Below, piece after piece: positions 43,985-52,606 of a stretch of DNA of 64,000 nucleotides. The stretch's first letter is position 1. Every line of letters starts with the position of its first letter. The DNA is from DATLWN01 sp964492895 (GTDB lineage: Bacteria > Pseudomonadota > Zetaproteobacteria > Mariprofundales > Mariprofundaceae): positions 1 through 64,000 of the forward strand of contig CAZBLR010000002.1 of assembly GCA_964492895.1 (NCBI GenBank), read 5' to 3'. The position numbers and the translations under genes are program-made. The notes under the pieces were generated by a model, which saw nothing but the letters and a program-made list of their open reading frames with translations, did no database searches and had not been told where the DNA came from.

Positions 43985-44746
43985 ATGACGGCTACCTCGA
44001 ACATCCAGGTCATCGACCGTGCGGCGGCGCTGCTGGACAGCCTGGCGCAGCACGGCCAGGCCAGCCTCAAGCTGCTGGCCGCCGATACCGGCCTGCACAG
44101 CTCGACCGCCTTCCGCATCCTGGCCTCGTTGCAGCAGCACGGCTGGGTCGCGCGCGACGGCAGCGGCGCCTACCAGCTGGGCGGCGGCCTGATGCGCTAT
44201 GCTGCGCGTGCGGGCCAGGGGATCGACCTGAAGCAGGCGGCCGTGCCCATCATGGCGGCGCTGCGGGACCAGACCGGCGAGACCGTGAACCTGACCCTGC
44301 GCGAGGGCGACGAGGTCATCTATGTCGAACGCGCCATCTCCCATCGCCTGATGCGGGTGGAGCAGGTCATCGGCAGCCGCGCGCCGCTGCACGTGACGGC
44401 GGTCGGCAAGCTGCTGCTGGGCGAGGAGACGACCGAGGGCTGCCTCGATTACGCCCGGCGTACCGGCCTGCCGGCCTATACGGACAACACCATCACCGAT
44501 GCCGGGGCGCTGGTCGATGCGGTACGGCGCGCCAAGGCGCAGGGTTATGCCTACGATAACGAGGAGGCGGAGCTCGGCGTCGGCTGCATCGGCGTACTGG
44601 TGCGCGATGCCGGGGGCCGAGCCGTGGCCGGGCTGTCCATCTCGGCGCCACGGGAACGGCGCCGGGACGAATGGGTGCCGGTGTTGCAGGAGGCCGGCCG
44701 ACAGCTGTCGCAACGGCTCGGCTATTTCGATCATCCGGCACCATGA
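43985..44746 (+). CDS. IclR-family transcriptional regulator
   Basis: 253-aa regulator with an N-terminal winged helix-turn-helix (LAADTGLHSSTAFRILASLQ) and a C-terminal effector domain (SRAPLHVTAVGKLLL, GVGCIGVLVRD). It is divergent from the transketolase-DUF1537-glcDEF operon and is the obvious candidate regulator. IclR proteins sense small organic acids such as glyoxylate, so glycolate, glyoxylate or a tetronate derivative is a reasonable effector guess. No clear Shine-Dalgarno. Confidence 0.9.
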   Translation: MTATSNIQVIDRAAALLDSLAQHGQASLKLLAADTGLHSSTAFRILASLQQHGWVARDGSGAYQLGGGLMRYAARAGQGIDLKQAAVPIMAALRDQTGETVNLTLREGDEVIYVERAISHRLMRVEQVIGSRAPLHVTAVGKLLLGEETTEGCLDYARRTGLPAYTDNTITDAGALVDAVRRAKAQGYAYDNEEAELGVGCIGVLVRDAGGRAVAGLSISAPRERRRDEWVPVLQEAGRQLSQRLGYFDHPAP

Positions 44747-44752
44747 TGCCCT

Positions 44753-44775
44753 GGGCGGTTGAGTCCCGCCCTTCC
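44753..44775 (+). terminator. Possible weak terminator after the iclR-type gene
   Basis: A 6-bp perfect stem GGGCGG/CCGCCC (44753-44758 with 44766-44771) follows the stop codon. The tail is pyrimidine-rich but has few T residues, so termination strength is doubtful. Confidence 0.3.
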
Positions 44776-44854
44776 CCTCCTTGACAAACCGGGTCGGTGG
44801 TCCACGTTTCATAGCAGGCCTGCGGTATCCGTCGCCCGCGGAAAGGGGGCAGCA

Positions 44855-45937
44855 ATGGCAGCAACACAGCGATTGCATGACATCGGTCAGAGCCTCTGGC
44901 TCGACAACATCACGCGCGATTTGCTGACCAGCGGTACGCTGGAGCGCTACATCCGTGAGCTTTCGGTTACGGGCCTGACCTCCAATCCCACGATCTTCGA
45001 TCATGCCATCACGGACGGTGATGCCTATGACGAGGCCATCCGCCAAAAGGCGCTCGCCGGCAAACCGGACGAGGCGCTGTTCTTCGAGCTGGCCCTGGAG
45101 GACCTGGTGCAGGCCGCGGACCTGTTGCGTCCGGTCCACGACGCCAGCAGCGGCGTCGACGGCTGGGTGTCGCTCGAGGTATCGCCGCTGCTCGCGGACG
45201 ATACCGCCGCCAGCATCGAGGCGGCGTCGCGCCTGCACGCCCAGGCCCAGCGCCCCAACGTGTTCATCAAGATTCCGGGTACCGGTGCCGGGCTGCCCGC
45301 GATCGAGGAGAGCATCTTCGCCGGAGTACCGGTCAACGTGACGCTGCTGTTCTCCCGCGAGCACTACCTGGCCGCGGCGGCGGCGTACATGCGCGGCCTC
45401 GAACGGCGCCTCGCCGCCGGCCTGGACCCGGCCGTGGCCTCCGTGGCCTCGCTGTTCGTCAGCCGCTGGGACGTGGCCGTCCAGGACAGGGTCCCGCCCG
45501 CATTGCGCAACCGTCTCGGTATCGCCGTCGCCATGGACAGCTACCGGGCCTACCGGGAGCTGCTGGCCTCGGAGCGCTGGCAAGGCCTGGCGGATGCCGG
45601 TGCCCGGCCGCAGCGTCTGCTGTGGGCCAGCACCGGCACCAAGAATCCCGAGGCCTCGGACATCCTGTACATCGAGGCGCTGGCCGCCCCCGATACGGTC
45701 AACACCATGCCCGAGAAGACGCTGCACGCCTTTGCCGGGCATGGCGAGGTCCGCGGCGTGCTGCCGGCCGATGGCGGCGATGCCGGGGAGACGCTCTCGG
45801 CCTTCGCCCGCGAGGGGATCGATGTCGAGGCGCTGGCCGCGCAGCTGCAGGAGGAGGGAGTCGACGCCTTCGCCCGGTCGTGGCGTGACCTGATGCAGCG
45901 CATCGCGGCCAAGCGGGAGTCGCTGGGCCGTGGCTAG
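44855..45937 (+). CDS. tal: Transaldolase (actinobacterial/autotroph-type, about 360 aa)
   Basis: 360-aa transaldolase transferring a dihydroxyacetone unit in the non-oxidative pentose phosphate pathway. It has SVTGLTSNPTIFDHAI, the Schiff-base lysine Lys139 in NVFIKIPGTG, and LLWASTGTKNP. The length and start match the tal_mycobact-like group rather than short E. coli TalB. GGGGG precedes the ATG. Its location after the IclR regulator, next to a transketolase-like gene, suggests common sugar-phosphate metabolism. Confidence 0.93.
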   Translation: MAATQRLHDIGQSLWLDNITRDLLTSGTLERYIRELSVTGLTSNPTIFDHAITDGDAYDEAIRQKALAGKPDEALFFELALEDLVQAADLLRPVHDASSGVDGWVSLEVSPLLADDTAASIEAASRLHAQAQRPNVFIKIPGTGAGLPAIEESIFAGVPVNVTLLFSREHYLAAAAAYMRGLERRLAAGLDPAVASVASLFVSRWDVAVQDRVPPALRNRLGIAVAMDSYRAYRELLASERWQGLADAGARPQRLLWASTGTKNPEASDILYIEALAAPDTVNTMPEKTLHAFAGHGEVRGVLPADGGDAGETLSAFAREGIDVEALAAQLQEEGVDAFARSWRDLMQRIAAKRESLGRG

Positions 45938-45953
45938 GTAGGGGCCCTACACC

Positions 45954-45977
45954 TTAAGTCGGCGTTAAGTCATATCG
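45954..45977 (+). promoter_or_regulatory. PmrA/QseB-like direct repeat upstream of the efflux operon
   Basis: TTAAGTC at 45954-45960 is repeated at 45965-45971, exactly one helical turn apart. A -10-like CATATC follows at 45972-45977, 15 bases from the ATG at 45993. Tandem TTAAG half-sites with 11-base period are the known binding pattern of PmrA/QseB-type OmpR-family regulators, and such a regulator is encoded 6 kb downstream. Confidence 0.6.
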
Positions 45978-45992
45978 GGGCAGCGTGCGCCG

Positions 45993-47372
45993 ATGTGGCA
46001 GAGATCGACGCTGGACCCCAATCGCTGCGCGCGGCCCGGGCTGTTGCTTGCCGGGCTGTTGCTGCTGGGCGGTTGTGCCCGCTATCAGGCCCTGCCCCTG
46101 AACGATCATCCGCAATGGCCTTCGTCCTTCGCCCATCTTGACGTCACACGCGCCAGCCTGCCGTTCCCCCAGCTGGCCAGGCACCGGTTCGATCCGTCGG
46201 ACGGCCTGGACATGACCGAGGTGGCGATGCTGGCCGTGGCCAACAATCCCGATCTCAGGCTGGCCCGCGATGATGCCGGTATCGGCCGGGCCCAGGCCTT
46301 CGCCGCCGGCCTGCTGCCCGATCCGCAGCTGAGCGTCAGCCGCGACCTGCCGGCCTCCTCCGCAACGGGTCTGGTCAGCGCCTACAGCATCAGCCCCGGC
46401 TACGACCTGCAGAGCCTGCTCCTGCACGGCACTGGCCATGCGGCAGCCGAGGCCGATAGCCGGCAGATCGATCTGAACCTGTTGTGGCAGGAATGGCAGG
46501 TCGTGTCCCAGGCGAGGGTGCTGTTCTCGCGCGCGATCAGCCAGGACGCATTGCTTGGCTGGCTGCAGCAGAACCAGCGGATGCTGCATGATCGGTATGT
46601 CCGCACCAAGGCGGCAGCCGAGGCCGGCAATGTCACCGCCGATGCGGCCAATGCGAGCCTGGTGGCCTGGCAGGATATCGGCCGCCAGGTGAACGACCTG
46701 CAACGCCAGCGGCTGCAGACGCGGCACGATCTGAATACGCTGCTCGGCCTGGCGCCGCAGACGGTGCTGCCGTTGCGAAACAGTGAATCGCTGGCGCTGC
46801 CGGACAGGCAGGCGATCGATGCGGCGCTGGCCGAGCTGCCGCGGCGTCGCCCGGACCTGCTGGCGCTGCAGGCCGGCTATCGCGCCCAGGATGCGCGCTA
46901 CCGCCAGGCCATCCTGGCCCAGTTCCCGCCGCTGAACCTGGCCTACGCCCTGGCACGCGATACCGGCGGCGTGGTCACGCACGGCCTGGCCCTGGCGATG
47001 GCCGTGCCGCTGCTGAACGGCAACCGCGGCCAGATCGCCGTCAGCAAGGCAACCCGGCAACGCCTGCACGATGCATACGAGAACCGGGTGCTGGCTGCCC
47101 GCGCCATGGTCCACCGCCTGCTGGCGGACAGCCGCCTGATCACGGCCCAGCTGGCCACGGTGCGGGCCGGCCTGCCGCAGCTGGATGCCGTGGCCGAAAG
47201 CGCCCGCCAAAGCCTGGAGCAAGGCGATATGGACGAGGCCGGCTTCGTGCCGATCGAGACCGCCCGCATCAACAAGCACATCGAGGCCATCACCCTGCAG
47301 CAGGCCCTGCTGGAAGACCGCATCGCCCTGCTGACCCTGCTCGGCCTCGACAGCGCAGGAGCCCACCCATGA
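45993..47372 (+). CDS. TolC-like outer membrane efflux lipoprotein
   Basis: 459-aa outer-membrane factor. Lipobox LLGGC with Cys28, then two repeats of long heptad-rich helices typical of the TolC/OprM channel (EVAMLAVANNPDLRLARDD; RRRPDLLALQAGYRAQDARY). It forms the exit duct of the tripartite pump with the next two genes. Its stop is overlapped as ATGA by the membrane-fusion protein. Confidence 0.9.
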   Translation: MWQRSTLDPNRCARPGLLLAGLLLLGGCARYQALPLNDHPQWPSSFAHLDVTRASLPFPQLARHRFDPSDGLDMTEVAMLAVANNPDLRLARDDAGIGRAQAFAAGLLPDPQLSVSRDLPASSATGLVSAYSISPGYDLQSLLLHGTGHAAAEADSRQIDLNLLWQEWQVVSQARVLFSRAISQDALLGWLQQNQRMLHDRYVRTKAAAEAGNVTADAANASLVAWQDIGRQVNDLQRQRLQTRHDLNTLLGLAPQTVLPLRNSESLALPDRQAIDAALAELPRRRPDLLALQAGYRAQDARYRQAILAQFPPLNLAYALARDTGGVVTHGLALAMAVPLLNGNRGQIAVSKATRQRLHDAYENRVLAARAMVHRLLADSRLITAQLATVRAGLPQLDAVAESARQSLEQGDMDEAGFVPIETARINKHIEAITLQQALLEDRIALLTLLGLDSAGAHP

Positions 47373-48433
47373 AACATTTTTCGCTGATCATCCTTACAGC
47401 GGTGTGGGCCGCCATCATCGGCCCGGGGCCCGCCCTTGCCGACGATGGCGGCGGTGTCGTGGTGACGGTTCATCTGATCCCGCTGCAGCAGGGGAGCCTG
47501 CCAACGTCCGTGACCACGTACGGCAGGGTGATGCCGTCCCAGAAAGCGCGACAGACGCTCTCAGCACCCGTTGCCGCCCGGGTGGGCAACGTCGAAGTCC
47601 AGGAAGGCGAGAGGGTTGGCCGGGGCGCACCGCTGGTGACGCTGGTCCCGAGCCCCGGGACGCGCTCAAACTACAAGCAGGCCGAACTGGCGCTCAAGGT
47701 CGCCCGGCAACTTTTGGCACGGAGCCGGCAGCTGGCCGCGGCACATCTGGAGACGGCTGCCCAGCTGGCGCAGGATGAAAAAAAGGCAGCAGATGCAAAG
47801 ACCACGCTGGAGGCGCTACGGGAGGAGGGCGCCAACGGCCCGAATACACTGAAGGCACCATTCGACGCCGTCATCACGCGCATCGCCGCGAGTTCCGGTG
47901 CATTCGTTGCCCAGGGCGCGCCGGTCATCGAACTTGCCCGCCCGGCAGGGCTGGTATTCAAAACCGGGGTGGTGCCCGCCGAGGCCACAGAGATCAGGAA
48001 CGGCGACGAAGCGATGATTACGCCGTTCAGCGGAAGCGGAACGTTTCACGGCAAGGTGGTCCTGCGCGGATCCGTTGTCTCAGCACAGAACGGCCTTGTC
48101 CCCATCGAGATATCGCTTGCTGACAGTCCCTTGCTCACGGGGGAAATGGGCAAGGTGGTGATCGATACCGGCGTCAAACAGGGCTACGTCGTTCCTCACG
48201 AAGCGGTCCTGCTCAACACGAGCGGACAGACCTATATCGTGCAGTCGATCGACGATGTCGCCCGGCTGATCCCGGTGACGGTCGTGACATCCGAGGGCGA
48301 CAGGGATCTGGTCCAGGGCGATCTTGTCGCCGGTGCGGCCGTGGTTGGCACGGGAAACTACCAGCTCGACGACGGCACAAGGATACGTGCGGCCGGGAAC
48401 AGCGGCGGCGCGGCTGGTAACGGCAGCCGATGA
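47369..48433 (+). CDS. RND efflux periplasmic adaptor (membrane fusion protein)
   Basis: 354-aa HlyD/AcrA-type adaptor with a cleavable signal peptide (ending GPALADD). Domain order is lipoyl half (SAPVAARVGNVEVQEGERV), short coiled coil (residues about 105-150), second lipoyl half (LKAPFDAVITRIAASSGAFV) and beta-barrel. No lipobox. Overlaps both neighbours by 4 bases. Parts of it are more A-rich than neighbouring genes, but not enough to claim recent transfer. Confidence 0.9.
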   Translation: MKHFSLIILTAVWAAIIGPGPALADDGGGVVVTVHLIPLQQGSLPTSVTTYGRVMPSQKARQTLSAPVAARVGNVEVQEGERVGRGAPLVTLVPSPGTRSNYKQAELALKVARQLLARSRQLAAAHLETAAQLAQDEKKAADAKTTLEALREEGANGPNTLKAPFDAVITRIAASSGAFVAQGAPVIELARPAGLVFKTGVVPAEATEIRNGDEAMITPFSGSGTFHGKVVLRGSVVSAQNGLVPIEISLADSPLLTGEMGKVVIDTGVKQGYVVPHEAVLLNTSGQTYIVQSIDDVARLIPVTVVTSEGDRDLVQGDLVAGAAVVGTGNYQLDDGTRIRAAGNSGGAAGNGSR

Positions 48434-51400
48434 ACTTCATCAGCTGGGTTGAGAGCCACCGGCGGAGTCTGCTGTTTATCGCCTTTGCGGCGACGTTGGC
48501 GGGTGTCATGGCGGGCATCACACTCCCGATCCAGCTGTTCCCGACCGTCAATTTCCCGCGTATCCGGGTCGAGATCAACAGCGGCGAGATGCCGGCCAGC
48601 ACCATGCTGATCAAGGTGACGGAGCCCCTGGAAAAGGTGGCGCGTGCCGTACCGGGCGCGCTCAACGTCGAATCGACAACCACCCGCGGGTCGGCGGAGA
48701 TCTTCGTCGATTTCCCGTGGGGCTACAACATGACCAATGCGCTGCTGCGCGTCGAGGCGGCCCTGGCACAGAAACTACCGGACCTGCCTCCGGGGACGGG
48801 CTACGATGCACTGCAGATGGCGCCCAACGCGATCATGCCGTTCGTCTCCTTCGCGTTGATCTCCGACACGGTGTCACCGGCCGAGTTGCAGACCATGGCC
48901 AAATACCAGATCGCGCCGCTGCTGACCGGGATACCCGGCATCCGGAAGGTCAGCACGCTCGGCGGCCAAACCAGCGAGGTCCAGGTTTACATCAGCCCGG
49001 AGCAACTCCAGGCCTACGGTCTGACGCCGACCGACGTCGCCCGTGCCGTCTCCGGGGCGAACTCACTGGAAGCGGTGGGGCGTCTCCAGGACAACGACCT
49101 GCTGTATCTGACGCTGACGAACAACCAGTTCACATCCATCCAGTCGGTCCGCAACGTCACCCTGCACACGAAGACCGGTGACCTCGTTCGCCTGGGCAAC
49201 ATCGCCAGGGTGGAAATGGGTTCGATCCCGCAGTGGCTGCTGGTGGATGACGATGGGCAGCCGTCGGTCAATATCAACGTCTTTCAGCAGGATAACGCCG
49301 ACTCGCTGAAGCTGAAGAACGAGGTCGTTTCGAAACTCGACACCTTCATGAAGAAGGCGCCGAAGGGGATCACCGTCCATAAGTGGTATGACCAGACCGA
49401 TCTCGTCAGCTCGTCCATCGGTGCCATGGAAGAGGCGATCGTCATCGGCCTGATCTTTGCCGCCTGCGTGGTGCTGGGATTCCTGCGCAACTGGCGCGCG
49501 GCGCTGGTGTCGATGATCACCGTGCCCATGTCCGTCCTGGCCACCTGCGTGCTGCTGTCCGCATTCGGGATGACATTCAACATCATGACCCTCGGCGGTA
49601 TCGCCGCCGCCATCGGTCTGCTGATCGACGACGCGATCGTCATGGTCGAGCATGTGGCGCGTCGTGCGGGCGTCCCTGAACTGGAACAGCCGCAGCGGGC
49701 CGTGCTCGGGGCGGCGCGGGAGTTCCTGGCGCCCCTGACGGGATCCAGCAGCGCCACCATCATCATGTTCATCCCGCTGGCGTTCCTGTCCGGGGTGACG
49801 GGGGCGTTTTTCAAGTTCCTGTCGATCACCATGGCGTCGTCCCTGATCATCTCCTACGGCTTCACGGCCCTGCTGGTGCCGCTGATGGCCCGCGGGCTCA
49901 TCGACTTCAACAAGTGGCACGATCCGTCGCATGACAGCGAGGACTGGATGCGGCGCCTCCACGGGCGCCTGCTCGGCGGACTGTTCGCGCGGCCGTGGCT
50001 GGCCGTCGTCATCCTCGCTGTCGTCGCCGCTGTCGGTTATCTTGGCCAGCGGCACGCAGGTTCGGGCTTCCTGCCAAAGATGGACGAAGGCGGGTTCGTG
50101 CTGGATTATCAAACGGCACCCAGCACCTCATTCATCGAGACCAATCGGGAACTCGCACTCGTCGAGGCGATCCTCAAGAAAAATCCGTACGTGGAAACCT
50201 ACTCGCGCCGCACCGGCGCCGGTCTGGGCGGCGACCTGATCATGCCCTACGGCGGTGATTTCTTCGTCGAGCTGGTTCCGCCGTCCAGGCGGCCGCCCAT
50301 CTGGACCGTGATGGCCCAGATCCGGGAGAAAGTCGACGCCGCGGTTCCGGGGTTGACCTATGACACCCATCAGCTGCTGAGCGATATGATCGGGGACATG
50401 GTCGGCCGGCGACAGCCGGTGGTGATCAATCTCAGCGCGAACGATCCGGACATTCTGCCCGGCGTCGCCGGGAAGGTTGCGGATGCGATCGCCCACGCCG
50501 CCGGCATCCAGCCGTCGTCGGTCGATCCGGGTACGCTTCCCACCGGCGATGCCCTGAATATCCACGTCAATCAGGCGCAGGCCGCCATGAACGGCCTGAC
50601 GGTGGCCGAGGTCAAGGACCAGGTCGCCCGCTATCTCAGGGGCGACGTCGTCACGGACTATATGGGCGTCGTGCAGCCTGTCGGGGTACGTATCTGGTCG
50701 CAGCCCCAGAATGCGCACTACCGGGAACACAGCCGGCTGCAGCGCGACGAAATCAAGAACCTTCTGATCCAGGCGCCGGACGGGCACACCTTCCCGCTGG
50801 GATCGATGGCAACGGTCAAGTTCGTCTACGGACAGCCGGCGCTGTTCCGGGAGAACCTGGCGCAGATCATTCCGGTGACGGCCGAAACCAGCGGCAAGCT
50901 GGCCCTGAGCACGACCATCGCTTCGGTCAAAGCCACCCTGGACAAGGTGCTGCCCGAGGGGGTCTATTACACCTTGGGCGGCGCCTACAAGCAGGAGGCG
51001 AAGGCCGCGCGCGGCATGAAGATGGTGTTCGCCGCCGTCGCACTGGCCGAGGTCATTCTCCTGCTTTTCCTCTACGAAAACTGGTGGTTCCCGGTGATCA
51101 TCCTGGGCACGTCAACCCTCTCCGCCGGTGCGGTATTCTTCGGTCTGTGGGTGACCGGTGTCGAACTCAATATCACCGCGATGATGGGAATGGTGATGAT
51201 TCTCGGCATCGCGGTAGAGATGTCGATCTTCCTGTTTTCCGAGTTCCAGAACCTCCGAAACACGATGCCGCCGCGGCAGGCGATCTTTGAGGCGGCGCTC
51301 AACCGGTTCCGTCCGATTATCATGAGCACCCTGGCCATGATCCTGGCGCTGCTGCCGCTGGGTGCTGCGATCAGCGGTTCCGGTGACCAGATGCTGCAGC

Positions 51401-51534
51401 CGCTCGCGATCGCGATCATCGCAGGTATCCTGGTGCAGCTGCCGCTGGTCGTCCTGGTGCAGCCGGTCCTGGTCAGGTGGACGCTGCCGAGGGAGGAAAC
51501 ACCCCCGCCGCCCGGACGCATGGCGCAAGGCTAA
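48430..51534 (+). CDS. RND-family efflux permease
   Basis: 1034-aa inner-membrane proton/drug antiporter of the AcrB/MdtB class. Twelve transmembrane segments and two large periplasmic loops are evident. TM4 carries the paired acids IGLLIDDAIVMVEHV (about residue 400) as in hydrophobe-exporting (HAE) pumps rather than the metal-exporting CzcA pattern. Substrate unknown. The TAA stop lies in the upstream half of the second regulator-binding repeat. Confidence 0.92.
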   Translation: MNFISWVESHRRSLLFIAFAATLAGVMAGITLPIQLFPTVNFPRIRVEINSGEMPASTMLIKVTEPLEKVARAVPGALNVESTTTRGSAEIFVDFPWGYNMTNALLRVEAALAQKLPDLPPGTGYDALQMAPNAIMPFVSFALISDTVSPAELQTMAKYQIAPLLTGIPGIRKVSTLGGQTSEVQVYISPEQLQAYGLTPTDVARAVSGANSLEAVGRLQDNDLLYLTLTNNQFTSIQSVRNVTLHTKTGDLVRLGNIARVEMGSIPQWLLVDDDGQPSVNINVFQQDNADSLKLKNEVVSKLDTFMKKAPKGITVHKWYDQTDLVSSSIGAMEEAIVIGLIFAACVVLGFLRNWRAALVSMITVPMSVLATCVLLSAFGMTFNIMTLGGIAAAIGLLIDDAIVMVEHVARRAGVPELEQPQRAVLGAAREFLAPLTGSSSATIIMFIPLAFLSGVTGAFFKFLSITMASSLIISYGFTALLVPLMARGLIDFNKWHDPSHDSEDWMRRLHGRLLGGLFARPWLAVVILAVVAAVGYLGQRHAGSGFLPKMDEGGFVLDYQTAPSTSFIETNRELALVEAILKKNPYVETYSRRTGAGLGGDLIMPYGGDFFVELVPPSRRPPIWTVMAQIREKVDAAVPGLTYDTHQLLSDMIGDMVGRRQPVVINLSANDPDILPGVAGKVADAIAHAAGIQPSSVDPGTLPTGDALNIHVNQAQAAMNGLTVAEVKDQVARYLRGDVVTDYMGVVQPVGVRIWSQPQNAHYREHSRLQRDEIKNLLIQAPDGHTFPLGSMATVKFVYGQPALFRENLAQIIPVTAETSGKLALSTTIASVKATLDKVLPEGVYYTLGGAYKQEAKAARGMKMVFAAVALAEVILLLFLYENWWFPVIILGTSTLSAGAVFFGLWVTGVELNITAMMGMVMILGIAVEMSIFLFSEFQNLRNTMPPRQAIFEAALNRFRPIIMSTLAMILALLPLGAAISGSGDQMLQPLAIAIIAGILVQLPLVVLVQPVLVRWTLPREETPPPPGRMAQG

Positions 51535-51548
51535 GTCTGCCTTAAGTC
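51531..51548 (+). promoter_or_regulatory. PmrA/QseB-like direct repeat upstream of the PepSY-regulator-kinase operon
   Basis: CTAAGTC at 51531-51537 and TTAAGTC at 51542-51548 are spaced 11 bases. Compared with the site at 45954-45971 the TAAGTC cores and spacing are identical. It overlaps the efflux pump stop codon and precedes the PepSY ATG by 44 bases. A CATGAT -10-like box lies at 51557-51562. Suggests autoregulation of the two-component system. Confidence 0.6.
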
Positions 51549-51591
51549 CGCCCCGGCATGATCCGTTCATACCCGATCGCAAGGAGATCCC

Positions 51592-51897
51592 ATGAACAGA
51601 ACCCTGATATCCATGTCCGTCGCGACGGCCTTGCTGGCCCTGCCGGCCCTGGCCGGCGCCTATACCGGCGAGGCGCTTGCCGGCCAGGCGAAGATATCGC
51701 TGCAGCAGGCCCGCACCATTGCGCTCGGAGCATTTCCGGGAACAATCACGGATCAGGAGCTTGAACGGGAGCATGGTGGCAGCGGCCTGCGTTATGCGTT
51801 CGATATCCGAAAGGGTGGCGTGGTGCATGAGGTGGGGGTCGATGCCGTCAGCGGCAAGGTGCTGGAGAACAGCCCCGAGGGCCCGCACCCGGACTGA
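51592..51897 (+). CDS. Periplasmic PepSY-domain protein
   Basis: 101-aa secreted protein: signal peptide (MNRTLISMSVATALLALPALA) and one PepSY domain (ISLQQARTIALGAFPGTITDQELE; YAFDIRKGGVVHEVGVDAVSGKVLE). Small PepSY proteins often sit beside PmrAB/QseBC-like systems and probably modulate the kinase. AAGGAG precedes the ATG. Confidence 0.9.
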   Translation: MNRTLISMSVATALLALPALAGAYTGEALAGQAKISLQQARTIALGAFPGTITDQELEREHGGSGLRYAFDIRKGGVVHEVGVDAVSGKVLENSPEGPHPD

Positions 51898-51928
51898 TCG
51901 GCTGGGAGGAGGCGGAGAGCGCGCGGGT

Positions 51929-52606
51929 ATGCGATTGCTTGTGGTGGAAGACGACCCGATGATCGGCGACAGCCTCAGGCGCGGCCTGAAGCTGGCGGAT
52001 TTTGCCGTCGACTGGGTGCAGGACGGTCCAGCCGCGGAACTGGCCCTGCACAACGGCGTCTACGACATGATGATCCTCGATCTCGGGCTGCCCGGCAAAT
52101 CCGGATTGCAGGTGCTGCAGGAGATGCGCCGGCGCGGAAACGAGCTGCCGGTGCTGATCGTCACCGCGCGCGATCTGGTCGATGACCGGGTCACCGGCCT
52201 GAACCTCGGTGCCGACGACTATCTGGTCAAACCCTTCGACCTCGACGAGCTGAAGGCACGTATCCATGCGGTACTCCGCCGCCAGGGAGGCCGCGGCTCG
52301 CCGCTGATCCGCTACGGCCCGATCTGTCTCGATCCGATCAGCCACCAGGTGACGCTCAGGGGGCAAGCGGTGGCCCTGTCATCCAGGGAGTTCGCCCTGC
52401 TGCATGCCCTGATGTCGCATCCCGGCGCCGTGCTTTCCCTGGCCCAGCTGGAGGATGCGCTGTACGGCTGGAACGAAGAGGTGGCCAGCAATGCCGTGGA
52501 GGTGCATATCCATCACCTGCGGCGCAAGCTGGGCAGCCACGCCATCCTGAACGTCAGGGGCGTCGGCTACCGCGTGGCCCGACTCGACGATGATCTCGAT
52601 CCATAA
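51929..52606 (+). CDS. OmpR-family response regulator (PmrA/QseB-like)
   Basis: 225-aa regulator: receiver domain with Asp51 in MMILDLGLPG and Lys in YLVKPFDL, then winged helix with SSREFALLHALM and the SNAVEVHIHHLRRKLG recognition helix, very like QseB/PmrA/TctD. Overlaps the kinase start by 17 bases. Expected to bind the TTAAG-type repeats found before the efflux and PepSY genes. Confidence 0.93.
   Translation: MRLLVVEDDPMIGDSLRRGLKLADFAVDWVQDGPAAELALHNGVYDMMILDLGLPGKSGLQVLQEMRRRGNELPVLIVTARDLVDDRVTGLNLGADDYLVKPFDLDELKARIHAVLRRQGGRGSPLIRYGPICLDPISHQVTLRGQAVALSSREFALLHALMSHPGAVLSLAQLEDALYGWNEEVASNAVEVHIHHLRRKLGSHAILNVRGVGYRVARLDDDLDP

Noticed and set aside
48430..51534. Classification of the RND pump as a metal exporter (CzcA type)
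   Set aside because: TM4 has the paired Asp pattern of hydrophobe/drug pumps, and no metal-binding His-rich segments are seen in the adaptor.
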